From assembly GCA_000277445.1 (NCBI GenBank), contig AJWJ01000203.1, positions 1 to 38,749 on the forward strand: a stretch of DNA of 38,749 bases, given 5' to 3'. How positions within the stretch are numbered: the first letter of the stretch is position 1; every line of letters begins with the position of its first letter. The position numbers and the translations under genes are program-made. Positions 10,601 to 21,835 of the stretch are shown in pieces. The stretch comes from Polysphondylium violaceum (Eukaryota; Evosea; Eumycetozoa; Dictyosteliales; Dictyosteliaceae). The notes below the pieces were generated by a model. That model was not told the origin of the DNA. It made no database searches and worked only from the letters and a program-made list of their open reading frames with translations.

Positions 10601-11628
10601 TATATATTTATAATACAGATAATAGGACGATATTACCTTTTTTCAAACTTGTCATTCATGCCACCATTTAAACGATGCATTTCCAATAGAGTTAGTATGG
10701 ATACCAAAGTTTTACCCATACCAGTTGGCAAGACAAGAATGGTATTTTCTTCTATTGCCTGATGAAATGATTCAATTTGATAATCAAAGGGTGTATAGTT
10801 GTTTAATGTTGGTACATTGGGTAACTTTTCAATGATTGTCGATTGATATGGCTTTCTAACAAAGGTAGTTGTATTATTGATATTATCTTCACCTTCTTTT
10901 TTACCTATGCTACGGATCAATTGATCATTTTCATTGATATTGTTGTTAATGTTGTTATTGTTGTTGTTGTTATTGTTGTTATTGGATAGAGAGAGTGATA
11001 GGGGAGGAAAAGTGGAAGAGGGAGAGGTAATGTTGGTGTTGGCAAGGGGCTTCACTAATGGTGTACCACTACTAATGGATGAATGGTTGTTTTTCAATTG
11101 AATCAAAGGGATTGTACCTGCATACTTGCCCAATGCTTCAGACCAGGTGTTTGGTGAACCATCAAACTGAAGATTCACATAGGAAGGCTCCAAACACAAT
11201 GAATAGCCTCTACCAAAGTTGGGTCTTGTTCGGTGGAAGCCTATTTTCGAGTTACACGCCAAACACCCCAAAAGAATGGGAACATCATACAGTTGTAAGA
11301 GAGACTCTTCACTGACAGGATCGAATGGAAGAAAGGATGTCTTGGCACTTCCACCTGAATGATGCTGTATGTCATCATCATCATTATCATCGTCATCGTG
11401 ATAATGGTTTTGTGTGACGAATCTCCATGTTTTTCCATAGCCATGGAGACCATCTATCTCTAACAATAGATTATTACGCTCTTGGAGGAAATAAAGTTTA
11501 TCAAAGCTGACTATACTAGCAGTACAGCATTCGCAATGAACAAACTTGTGCTCTAAAAGCATAATGTTTCCTGAATCAGTGTATTGATCACTATTACTAT
11601 TACTATTATGAGTTGTTGTTGTTGACAT
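4696..11628 (-). CDS. RNA-dependent RNA polymerase with Dicer-type helicase and nucleotidyltransferase-like tail
   Basis: Two exons, 11628-10637 and 10579-4696, joined through a 57-base intron, give 2291 residues. The product should copy RNA into dsRNA for small-RNA silencing, as dictyostelid Rrp proteins do. Domains: residues 30-140 hold two cysteine pairs (HCECC and GCLACNSKIG), possibly zinc-binding. An Asn-rich linker follows. A DExD/H helicase of Dicer/RIG-I type has motif I LPTGMGKT at 300-307, motif II DEIHH at 409-413, motif III LTAS, and motif VI QRRGRARS at 728-735. The QDE-1/RDR polymerase runs from about 1100 to 1700, with FSEGCG near 1293 and catalytic DLDGD at 1557-1561. A region from about 1890 to 2090 resembles a poly(A)/terminal uridylyl transferase: GS at 1914-1915, NIDL at 1929-1932, and the helical LLPFIHIILDWAKE. 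The last 120 residues are a small unassigned domain. The second exon has no ATG at its start, which confirms the splice. Family knowledge: dictyostelid Dicers lack the helicase while their RdRPs carry it. Confidence 0.93.
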
Positions 11629-12038
11629 CTTAATAATAGAGTAATATATTCACCAATACAATTATATAAGGAATAAGAACTTGAACGTTTTTTTTGGGGG
11701 GGGGGGAAGGGAGGGAATCTATTACTTTTCTTTGTATTATCTTTTGTGTACTTTTCTTTTTTAAGGTCTAAATAGACATATGCGAAAACAAAACTTTCTA
11801 AAAAAAGAAATTATTAATTTTTTTTTTTTTCTTTTTTTTTTTTTTTTCAATCAATTACTCTTTTTTGTTAAAATGGCTCCTTTATTTGTTCTTATATTTG
11901 ATCACTTTAAAATTGAAATATTGAATTTTTTTATTTTTTCTTATCATAATTGTAGACAAATTGTTTTAAGAAGGATATTCCCATAGGAATCATTATTTGA
12001 TATCATATCTATTCATTAATATAAGAATATTAAAACAC
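11629..12038. promoter_or_regulatory. Upstream region of the helicase-RdRP gene
   Basis: This is the 410-base gap between the RdRP start and the stop codon of the upstream same-strand gene. It holds T-rich runs (11818-11848), a G-tract at 11696-11715 and TA-rich blocks. The RdRP promoter should lie here; no specific element is recognised. Confidence 0.45.
11696..11715 (+). other. G-tract with G-quadruplex potential
   Basis: Eleven consecutive G are followed by AA, GGG, A, GGG, about 70 bases upstream of the RdRP start codon on the opposite strand. This is rare in such AT-rich DNA and matches the usual four-run quadruplex pattern. Confidence 0.7.
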
Positions 12039-14503
12039 CTATGCAGATTCAACTTTAATAACAGGTTTAAAGATAATAGCCTCTACAATGAAGCCACTGT
12101 TTGCAACGGTACAGGCAATTTTGAGCTTATTGCTGCCTGGAGTATCCAAATTAATGTTACCAACTTCGACCAATTTACTCTTGAATCCTTTTCCAATAGC
12201 CCACTCTTGTTGAACCTTTGTTTTTTTAGTGGTGACCATTTTACAATCTACATTTGTACCCTCTGATACCTTGACTAAAGGTTCAAGAGGAACAGTGTTG
12301 TCAAGAGCTTTTTCTTTGGCTTTGTTTATGGCATTGGTAAAATTAGAATCGTTTTGGGCACCGGTATAAAAATAACCACAAGTAATTTGAACATAGACTT
12401 TAAATGTGATGACAGCTGGATTCTTTGGAGTGAGTTCATATTCAAGGTATCCATCTGGTCCCAAGACTGTTATTGTGTGATAACCAATATAGAGATGATC
12501 AAAGTTGACAAAGCATTTCACTATAAATGATGATGGGGATGATGTTAATATTATTGCTCACGTTGATGCTCAAGATATAAAAGATGATGTGACAACTTAC
12601 TATTTGATATCATTTTACCTGGGTTAATCACAGTGGCACATGAAGAGTAGAGAAAGTTTCTAAACTCTGCAGTTTTGTCAACCACTCCAACAAATGGTAC
12701 CAATCCCCCTATAAAAATGTTACATTGGTATTAATATTAATGCTCAAGTATATATATATTAATACTAATACGAAACTTACTGGAATCAATAAAATTACTT
12801 GTTTTAAAGGTACCTATGTGAACAACTTTGGTATTTGGAAGATAAACATCATTAAAATTCATTTGAGTAGTTGGATATATTGCATCTTTAACGCCTGGTG
12901 CCAATGTAACAGTTCCAGCTGAAGTTTCAACTATCAAATTTCCACTGGTGTTACCTAAACCAATAGAAAATGATTTCAATAATGATGTATCTATTTCATA
13001 TTTCTTTTGTATTGTAGATTGTGAATCTTTGATTTGGTTATACACTGGATAAAAACCAGAATATCTGTTACACTCTCCAACACAGTTAAACTCTCTAAAT
13101 TGACCGGAGGCATTAAATCTACAATTTATTTCCGTAAGAGATCCTGTGTAAAGGAAATAATTGGATCTGAGCTTCATATCAGCCAATACTATTCTGACAA
13201 TTTGACTCGAGTAATTTACATAGTTTGAATGCTTATAAATATAAAAAAAGACGATTGGATTCTCTACAAAAACACCTAATTTATAATGTGCCAATTGGAT
13301 ATTAGTAATCAGAAATAAGGGAAAGTAATAAATAAAACTTACCATCAGGGAATAATTGCGGATCAGTAAACATCAAGTTGTAGATAGATGGACAGTTTTG
13401 AAGAATTGTATTTCTGGTATCGAGATAGGCAAAGAGATCTTGACCATTCTCTAGTTCTTTTAACTTGGCATAGGCCTCGACATAAGTGTTTCTAAGATAA
13501 AGGAATTGAGCGATATCAATATGACGATACAAAGTATTCTTTAAAAACTCTGGTGTTAAAGCGAGTGTTTTTCTCATTCCAGTTAAACTAATGACTCTGA
13601 TCATGTAAATTTGAACGGCAAACGTAAACAAATTATATGTTGTTAGTCTGAATTCCATTGGTTGGTTAATTGTTTGGTTGAATAAACTACTGATCTCTGT
13701 AAAGAGAATGTTGTACTGAGATGTAAAGTTTGAGATATTAATAACCTTTGCATTATTTTTAGCCAATGATAGGGTTTTCGATTGTAACTCTCCTAATGCT
13801 GTTCTAACATCATCAAGTTTTCCTAAAATAAATTGAAATTATGGATTAGAATTATTGTTTGTATCTACATCGTTCATCACGCAACCTATTACATACCAGT
13901 TGTTAAACCTTTAAAGAAATCAATTACTTTTTGCTTAGCTATATCATTCATGATTTCTTCTGGTGTTGGCTTTTTGGGCTCAGTACTTGCTACAAATTCA
14001 AATAAGAGTCCAAAAAAGACATCTATAACTGCGGACACGGCTGGTCCTGCGATTGGAATAAACTATTATATATATAAATATTATTAATATTGCAAAATTA
14101 ATAAATTAGATTCGCAAACTTACACATGCTGCTGCAGAAAATAAGGATGTACCTAAATTTGCATAATCTATATTATAATTGTAATGAATGATTAATACAA
14201 AAATAGAGAAAATTACTTAAAAGAAATAAATACCTTTCCAATTAGCCTCCCCTTTGATCAATTGTATTAACTCTTCTTTGTCATAGTTTACAATCTTATC
14301 AACCATATCCAAACCTCTTTTCAATGATTTTGGTTTATTTTTTTTATCACCTTTCTTGATACCAAAATCTGTTTCTATAAATTTGTAATCCTCTAAATAA
14401 CAATAATTGAAATTAGAAAAATGATCCAATTAATTCATTGTAACAAAATAAATATCAATTTACCACCGTTAACATCAAGAGGATATAGTGATGATGCTGA
14501 CAT
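12039..14503 (-). CDS. Delta-endotoxin-like (Cry domain I-like) protein, eight exons
   Basis: Eight exons (14503-14464, 14392-14234, 14167-14124, 14062-13897, 13822-13343, 13275-12781, 12708-12619, 12520-12039) join in phase to 651 residues ending at TAG 12041-12039. There is no signal peptide. Residues about 70-110 form a hydrophobic helical hairpin (SLFSAAACFIPIAGPAVSAV..FFGLLFEF), and a later helix reads FRLTTYNLFTFAVQIYMIRV followed by ISLTG. These resemble helices 1-2 and the central helix 5 (TYAQAAN..LLLLRD..IYG) of the pore-forming domain I of bacterial Cry toxins. The second half is beta-rich and Cys-containing (NCRFNASGQFREFNC, GLVPFVGVVDKTAEFRNFLY) and ends in a beta domain (GPDGYLEYELTPKNPAV). 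The gene looks intact and fully intron-adapted. Alternative: an unrelated dictyostelid helical-bundle protein. The gene model is fairly sure; the family call is inference from helix patterns. Confidence 0.6.
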
Positions 14504-15141
14504 TTTATCTTTTCTATATATGTATATATCTATCTATAAATTTATATATTTATATGTTAAAAACTTTATTCAGTTTTTATACAAAAAGTGATTTTTTTAA
14601 AAAAAGAAATCAAAAGAAATTTAAAGTGCCAATAATTGTGGTGTAAGAACATCTTCTTTTAAAACTTCTTTGAAAAATGAAAATAAAGCCTTTTTTTTAA
14701 AAAAAGAAATCAAAAGAAATTAAATGTGCCAATAATTGTGGTGTAAGCACACATCTTCTTTGAATAGTTTTAATGATGAAGAGCAAGATATTTTACAAAA
14801 AAAAAAAAAAAAATTTTCAAAGCGCCCAATAGCAAACTCACAACATTTTCAATGAAAGATGTTAGAACACTCTAACAAGTAACAAATTTAAATTTAACAA
14901 ATCGATTAAAATATCAATACAGGCTCTACAATGAGTACCCCAAAGTACTGTATTGTGCCGAATCTAAACTATTCAAAATTTTGAAAAATTTGAAAACTTT
15001 TTTTTAAATGTCCTTTTATGTGTTGTACAAGACAAATAAAAATTATTCTTATAAAAACTAACTTTGTCTAAAAATGGGTAGGCTGCCCCTTTTTTTTTCT
15101 CCTCATTCGCCTGAGAATCAATATATGATTAGTTTTTATTT
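14504..15141. promoter_or_regulatory. Upstream region of the delta-endotoxin-like gene
   Basis: A 638-base gap to the prenyltransferase gene. It contains a duplicated segment at 14592-14762, oligo-A/T runs, and a small palindrome GTTAGA-ACAC-TCTAAC near 14863-14878. No ORF with coding character is seen. Confidence 0.5.
14592..14762. repeat. Tandem duplication with a 100-base period
   Basis: A segment starting at a T7-A7 block and containing AAATCAAAAGAAATT and GTGCCAATAATTGTGGTGTAAG occurs at about 14592-14660 and again at 14692-14762, with a few substitutions and a small indel. It lies 90-260 bases upstream of the delta-endotoxin-like gene. Confidence 0.85.
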
Positions 15142-16109
15142 TTATTGTATTAAAACACCAATACCGAATAAGAAATTAAACATTAAAGTTGATTTAAAAA
15201 ACTTTGGTTTGGAGAGTTTTTGTTTTTTCAAAGCCAATTGAACAACTTCTGCTATTTGTGGTATGCTTAGTAGAGCTAGATTAGTATATAGATTCCCAGA
15301 AAGAAAGGCATAGTGAATTGTTAACCCATAAGTGCTACAAAAAATAATCATTAAATTGTAAATTTTAATTAATAAATTTATCTTTAAATAAAAATTTAAA
15401 ATTTATAAATTACTTACATGATAGGCATACCAATAATTAAATACTTAGATAATGTCTCCCCAAAAATTATCGCACTAGTATTGGCAGTTGATGAATCCTT
15501 TTTATCATCTTCCATATCAACATAGAGATTTACAAGCATACCCCATACGATTAAAATGATTCTAGGTAAACTAGTAGATGAAATTGTCCAAATTGTAATT
15601 CCAGTTTGAAGGAAAAAAGATAGATTTAGAATAGAATTGTAAAATAATATAACACAAATCTCTCCTCCAAACAATTTAGTTTTCAACCGAAATGGTTGTA
15701 GGTTATAATAAACTGCTAAAAATAGATCCATTAAAATATTCAAATATCCATACAATTGTTGATACGCATTAAAAAAACATAAAGCTATTATAGATAGAGA
15801 AACAAGACAAAAAATACAAATATAAACACAATTCCATATATCAGATTTTTTTATACCATAGTCAAACATTGTTCTGTCTGAAGATGTTTCTTGAATGTCG
15901 ATTTTTGCTTCAAAATCACATAGAGCATTTAATACACTTGTTAAACAAAACAGGGATAAAAATATTGGAATAACCAATAAAGAATTTATAGAAAAGTTAC
16001 CATCATTTTCTTTGTACCCCAAAACTAGTCCAACAAAGATATATGATAAACACATAGGAAAAAATCTTAATCTAGATCCATGTACAAATCCTTGAATTTT
16101 TCTCTTCAT
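15142..16109 (-). CDS. UbiA-family prenyltransferase (UBIAD1/MenA-like), copy 1
   Basis: Two exons, 16109-15418 and 15334-15142, give 294 residues. UbiA enzymes attach a polyprenyl chain to an aromatic acceptor within membranes. The first Asp-rich motif reads NALCDFEAKID..SSDRTMFDYG, closely matching the UBIAD1/MenA form NxxxDFxxxxDxxxxxDRT. The second reads YVDMEDDKKD, followed by GETLSKYL. There are about eight or nine hydrophobic segments. The substrate cannot be told: a naphthoquinone or a secondary-metabolite acceptor are both possible. It is the downstream partner of a tandem pair with the same intron position (MPI|I-T-Y-G). The spacing of 456 bases suggests separate promoters. The AT content and Phe/Tyr/Asn bias match the neighbours. 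Confidence 0.88.
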
Positions 16110-16565
16110 TTCTTGAAAACTTTAATTAATACAAATATGGACGAAGAGGTATTAAGTAGTGCTCATTTACTATTGTAAATATAGTGTAAAAAATAATAGG
16201 ACTTTGAAAAGTAATAAATAGTAGTAATGACTATTTTTAAATCTAAAAGTTAGAGATAATTTTTTCGACTCGTTGTAACCAAATGGTCTTCATTGGAAAT
16301 ATGTATCAAATATGTGGGTGGGTACAAATGAAAATAAATTTTATTTCAAAACAAAAAAAAATGTTAGATTGCAAAGATGCGCTGAATGAAGTAGGTGGCA
16401 TTTATTTTAATGGGTGGAAGGTGAGATAAGATAGTGGTGAAATGAGGCCATAGGTTAGTCTTGAATAAATTTAAAAATCAAGTTATAATAGCAAGTCATG
16501 TTGTGAGGGGAAGAGTAGAATGAAGATTAGAATAAATTCTGAGATTAAAACTATTGTTCTCTTTA
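16110..16565. other. Spacer between the two prenyltransferase copies
   Basis: 456 bases, AT-rich, with GTGGG-containing stretches near 16310-16460. It presumably holds the promoter of copy 1. No ORF with coding character is seen. Confidence 0.5.
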
Positions 16566-17523
16566 TCAATGTGTTGTTGATAAAATACCAATACTAAACA
16601 AAATATTGAAAATAAATATTGCCAAGAAAAACTTTGGTTTGGCAAGTTTTTGTTTCTTTAGAGTTAATTGAATAACTTCAATTAATTTAGGTATAGTTAA
16701 TAAGGGAAGTAATAAAAATATATTACTTTGTTGTAATGCATATTGTATAGTCAAAATATACGCCCTATTTAAACTGTTAGTATATTAAAAGATAATAGAT
16801 AAAAAGGTAATGTAATACTAACACTATTGGCATTGCTATAATTAGGTATTTTGAAATAGTTTCACCAAAAAAGATAACACTTGACATGGATCCATCTCTT
16901 TTGTCATCTTCTACATCTACATAAAAATTGACAATTAGACCACAAACTACCAAAATGATGGCATTTGAATTAGCCATCCATATGTTCCAAGATGGAATTC
17001 CAGTCATCAAAAAATATGAACAATTTACAATAGAGATAAAGAAAAAAAAGACCGTAAACTCTCCACAAAACAATTTAGTTTTCAATCTAAATGGTTGTAA
17101 ATTATAATAAAAGGACAAAAAGGTATTGATTACAACATTTAAATAGCCAAACGATTGTTGATCGGAATTCATGTGAGAAAATGCTAAATAAGAGACAACT
17201 CCAGTAGAAGCAGAACAAAAGTAAACAAAATTCCATATATCAGATTTAGTGATTACACCATAGTCAAACATGGTTCTATCGGATGAAGTTTCCTTATCAT
17301 CTACATTTGACTCAAAGTCACACAGGGCATTCAAAATATTTGTTATAGAACACAAGAATAAAAAGATAGGAATCACATACAATGCATTCCAAAACATGGC
17401 ACCCCCACTTTCCTTATACCCGATTGACATACCCACCAAAACGTATGTCAAAACCATAGGAAAACCTTCCAATCTTGAACCATGGATAAATCCTTGTATT
17501 TTTAATTTACTTATCATTGTCAT
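16566..17523 (-). CDS. UbiA-family prenyltransferase (UBIAD1/MenA-like), copy 2
   Basis: Two exons, 17523-16823 and 16764-16566, give 299 residues. It is paralogous to the downstream copy from end to end: IQGFIHGSRLEGFPMVLTYV against IQGFVHGSRLRFFPMCLSYI. Both Asp-rich motifs are intact (NALCDFESNVD..SSDRTMFDYG and YVDVEDDKRDGS..FFGETISKYL). The intron sits at the same codon (MPI|V-A-Y). Its donor is GTTAGT, weaker than usual, and reading through it would only add a short hydrophobic tail. Strong differences outside the motifs suggest an old duplication, possibly with different acceptor or tissue use. Confidence 0.88.
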
Positions 17524-17786
17524 AAGTATTCAAAAAAAAAATGAAATAATTAAATTAATTGAATCCAAAAAACAATAGTTGAAAAATTAAATTAATTATA
17601 AATGTTATAAATTAACCCCATCCATTGTGAAGGGTGGGTTGTGGTTGAACAGATAAATTTTAAAATTTTTTAGCAAATGAAATCGAGATTTAGAATAAAA
17701 ATACAGATACATTTATTTGTGTTGGTTCATTGTTATTATTAGTTATTATAAATACAAGAGATAAATAAATAAATAAAATTAAATTT

Positions 17787-20700
17787 CTAAAATAAGCCAA
17801 CAGATTTCTTTAACTTCTCTTGATTCCATAGTTTTTGTTGGGAAAATGTTGATTTATCCATTTTGAAAATGGATTCAAAGTCTTGATCAGATAAATAATT
17901 TTCAAGTTTAGTTGAATCTAGTGCTCTTGGTGGATTATTTCGAAGTTCTTGTAATGTATATGTACGATTGAGGGCTTTAAGATATTCTGCGACTTTGATT
18001 AATGTTGTGGCTGATTGATTGATTCCTCTACTCTTTCTCGTATCCCAACTATCATGGAAATATTTGGTAAATTCCAATGGTTCCAATCCACTGTCTACCA
18101 AATAAACATAATCCTCTAAATTAATATCTATATCATTGACAATGTCATCAGCACCATCCATTTGTTGTTGTTGCGCTTGTTTATCTTTAATCAACTTTAA
18201 TCTTGATTCAACGTTTATCTTTTTAATCAAATCCAATACAACAGTCATTGATACCTTTCGTTCATCTTGAGTGGAACGTCTACCTATCCAAAGATAAACC
18301 ATAGTATGACAATCAAATATCATTACATCTTCATCATCAAGATCATCTTGATCCCATTCAAATACACGATCAACGGTAAATGTCCCTGATGAGAGAGAAC
18401 ATTGATACATTATAGGTTGTAATAACTGAATATCTCTGAAATAATCAATATTACCTATAGCACCATCTTGTTGATCTATATATTTCCAAAATGAATTTGG
18501 TTCTTCATTTTCATTACAAATAATTAAAGTATGATCTAATGATTCTATTGATTCTTGTTTAATACTTTCACCATCATTACTATTACTATTATTATCTTTA
18601 GATACTATTAATTTGTTTACTATTGATTCTAATCTATTATCATTGCTAGTATTTGAATTTAAACCTTTCCAAACATAATATCTATCTTGATTTGTTTTAA
18701 TAATAAACCAATCGTTGGTATTTAAATTTTTGGAAGAAACATTATCCAATTCAATGACTCTCCAATTACTATTTGAATCAAAATGATTACAAGATCTAAT
18801 ATGATACATTGCCCTAGGCTTCAATGATAAAATACCAACATCTTTGACCTTTTCCAGCTCTAATACACCACTATGGATAATAATAAATCCACCAAATATA
18901 TTTAAAAAGTGAATTGGTTCTTTATTTTGAACAACTCGAATCTATAATCATAATAATAATAGTTATTGATTAGTATTCATACAATAGATAATATGTTTCT
19001 AAGACATACCTTTTTAGTTACACCTAATTGAAGGATATCATCCATATCAACGGCCAATCTAGCAGATTCACCTTTTTCATTGATAGTACTTTTCTTTCCT
19101 TGCCAGAAATAAGTTAGATTGACTTCTTTGTTTCTATGAATGTATTTGTAAATGATTACATAACTTTCGCCATCAAAGAAATGTCCATACAGATGATTGG
19201 GTATTGGCTCCATGTTGTGATTTCTAACACGCCATACTTGGACAACACCTTTATAGTCATCAATCACTGTTGTAAATGAGTGGGGTAATGTTTGATTCAA
19301 CTTGATAGATTCAACCTTGAATTCTTCTTTCTTGGTCTCTGCCACACGTCCCTTGGGGATGGGTGCCATTGAGATGGGTAGTGATTTACTCCAATCCATG
19401 AATTTCTCTTTAAACAACTCTGTCTCTGCGCCCTCAACAATACGTTGAATAGTTACCCAAGCAGGTCTATTCTTTCTAATGGCTTGTATCTCTTGTGCCT
19501 TGGCCATAGATTGCTTTCTAATGAAATCCTCTGTCTCCTTACCTACCCACAAATAAATCTCTGTTACGCTGTCCAAGATATAAGAATTACTAGATTTCAA
19601 CATCTCTTTGATCAACCCATTCTTTCCATTGGGATTCTTTATCTGATCTGCTTTCAATGGAAAAGTACTCAATGGTTGTTGTTGTTGAGGAGTAGATGGT
19701 GTTGTTGGTTTCTTTAATGATGATGGTGTAGTAATTGATCTCTTTACTGGTGTTTTAATGGGTGTCTTATTAGATGAAGTAGTAGTTGTACTAGTAGTAG
19801 TAGTAGTAGTAGTGACTTGTTGTCCATTACTATTATTAATTAAACAATACAAGATATCTTTAATCTTTGATTTCTTTTCCTCTTCTTGAGATTCTTCTAC
19901 AATGTCTTTTGGTCTGGATTTGACAGACAAAAGTTCCCAAAACTCTTGTTCAGAGGGAGAGTGTTTGCCATCTTCAATTACAATCGATTGTGATCTTGAT
20001 CCTCTTTCTTTATTTCTAATTCTACCAGACAAATCCAATGCCATAGCTTGTTGAACCTTGCTTGATTTCTGACCTCTCCACTCATATATCTTTTGACCTG
20101 CATCCAAAACAAAACAACAATTTGATTTAATCGAATGACTACTGACCTCTACTAAACGACCGACAATTGATTTCTTTCCATTAAATTTAATTAATCTTAA
20201 TGATGACGATGATGAAGAACTATTACCACTACTATTTACATGATTCAATTTCTTTAATTGATCAGCTGCTTCTGTACCATTGTTTACAGAGGCTAGTAAT
20301 CCAAATCCAGTGACATAGTTACTCTTGATCAATGCAGATGATAATTTTGAACTATTGGTAGTGGTTGATTGTTTACCTGCTAGATTCCTAACTGGATTGA
20401 CTGTAGGCTTCTTTCTGTTTGCTGGTCCTGCTGGTCTTGATCCTTTAACACTTGAAAGCATTTGTTGATTCTCCATTGGAGATCCAAGTATTGATTTTGT
20501 TGTTGTAGATATTGTTTTTATAGGTGTCGATACTGGGGTTGCCTTTGTTGGTGTAGCTAAAGATACCTTTGAAGCTGCAGCTGTTGAGCTTGTAGTTGTT
20601 TTTATCACTGTTGGTGCTGGTTTCTTTGCTGCCAAAGTTGCTGGTTTCTTTATTGTTGATGTTGCTGCTGTCGCTGGCTTCTTTAGTGTTGATGTTGCTG

Positions 20701-21835
20701 CTGGTTTCTTTATTGTTGTTGTTGTTGCTGGTTTCTTTATTGTGGTTGTAGCTGCTGGTTTCTTTATTGTTGTTGCTGCTGGTTTTGTTGCTGCCGAAGC
20801 TGCCGGCTTCTTTATTGTTGTTGCTGAGGCTGGTTTCTTTATTGTTGTTGCTGCGGTTGGTTTCTTTATTGTTGTTGTTGTTGCTACTGGTTTCTTAATT
20901 GCTGCTGTAGTTGTTGGTTTACTTGGAGTTGTTGTTGTCGTAGTTGGCTTTTTTATAGCTGGTGAAACATCTACTTTTTTTTCTGCTGTCAATATTGTAG
21001 TTGTTGGTTTTTTAATTGACAATGTAGATACTTTAGTTGAAGCAGATGTTCCTATCGCTTTAGACTTTGTGGCTGTAGCTGTAGCCGTTGTTGTTGATGA
21101 TGATGATGATGATGATGATGATACAATGGAGGATGACTTTGCTGATGATGTGGTAGATATTTTAGAAGTAGCTAGAGTTGATCTCTGAGCTATTGTAGAA
21201 GTTTTGGTTGCAGTAGTGGTGGTACTAGATACAGGTTTCTTTATTCCACTTCCAGTTGGTATTTTTGATATTGTAGTGGTAGATACTGGTTTCTTTAATC
21301 CACTCTCACTACTACTACTAGTAGCAATTGAAGGTGGAAAACTTTGATTCTCCTCTAAAACTAGAGTGGTGGTACTCTCTGCCTCGATAGCAGATGTATC
21401 TTGAATAGATTTTGACGAAACTGAATATGACTCATGTACCTCATCTTCCTCTGTTGTTATATTTACACTTTGTAATTTATCTACAATATTCTCTTCTATT
21501 TGCTGCTGTTGTTGTTTACTACTGGTTGAAGTAGTTATAGTTTTTGTAGAAGTAATAGTCGTTGCTTTAGTAACCCTTGTAGATGATGATGATGACGAAG
21601 ATGAAGTTGAAGATGTTGTAGTTGTTGTATTTTTAGATAAAGATGAAGCACTCGTTAAACTAGTCCTTGATGGTATTTTAGATGTTGTTATTGTTGTTGT
21701 TGTTGTTGTTGATTTTGGAGATATTCCACTAGATTTAGTTGTTAATGTAGTTGAAGTAGGAGTTGTTTTTCTTACAGGAATTCTAGATTTCCCAGTAGTA
21801 GTAGTACTACTACTAGTCTTTGTACTCCCATTCAT
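17787..21835 (-). CDS. Villin/gelsolin-family actin-binding protein with SxIP-bearing N-terminal tail
   Basis: Two exons, 21835-19010 and 18941-17787, give 1326 residues. I start at the ATG of MNGSTKT; the frame stays open slightly further upstream but without an ATG. Residues 1-450 are low-complexity Ser/Thr/Lys, with about a dozen TIKKPA-type units and three SxIP motifs (SRIP 17-20, SKIP 52-55, and a third SKIP further on). About five gelsolin-like repeats follow, with strands such as NCCFVLDAGQKIYEWRG, NSYILDSVTEIYLWVG, TYFWQGKKS, RYYVWKG and MVYLWIGRRS. The C-terminus is a villin headpiece ending YLSDQDFESIFKMDKSTF..LWNQEKLKKSVGLF, with the F-actin-binding KKxxGLF end. Villins cap, sever or bundle F-actin. 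The tail could bind microtubule plus ends through EB1; that is inference. Compare the dictyostelid villin-like proteins, which vary in N-terminus. Confidence 0.92.
20560..20960 (-). repeat. In-frame KKPA/KKPT coding repeats in the villin-like gene
   Basis: Repeated units of about 10-14 codons of the type (A/T)TTIKKPAAT run through this part of the coding sequence, with silent and conservative variation between units. This indicates expansion by slippage or unequal exchange under selection for a basic, proline-spaced tail. Confidence 0.85.

Noticed and set aside
20742-21188. Val/Ala/Phe-rich plus-strand frame that looks like a membrane protein
   Set aside because: It is the complement of the KKPA and Ser/Thr repeats of the villin-like gene.
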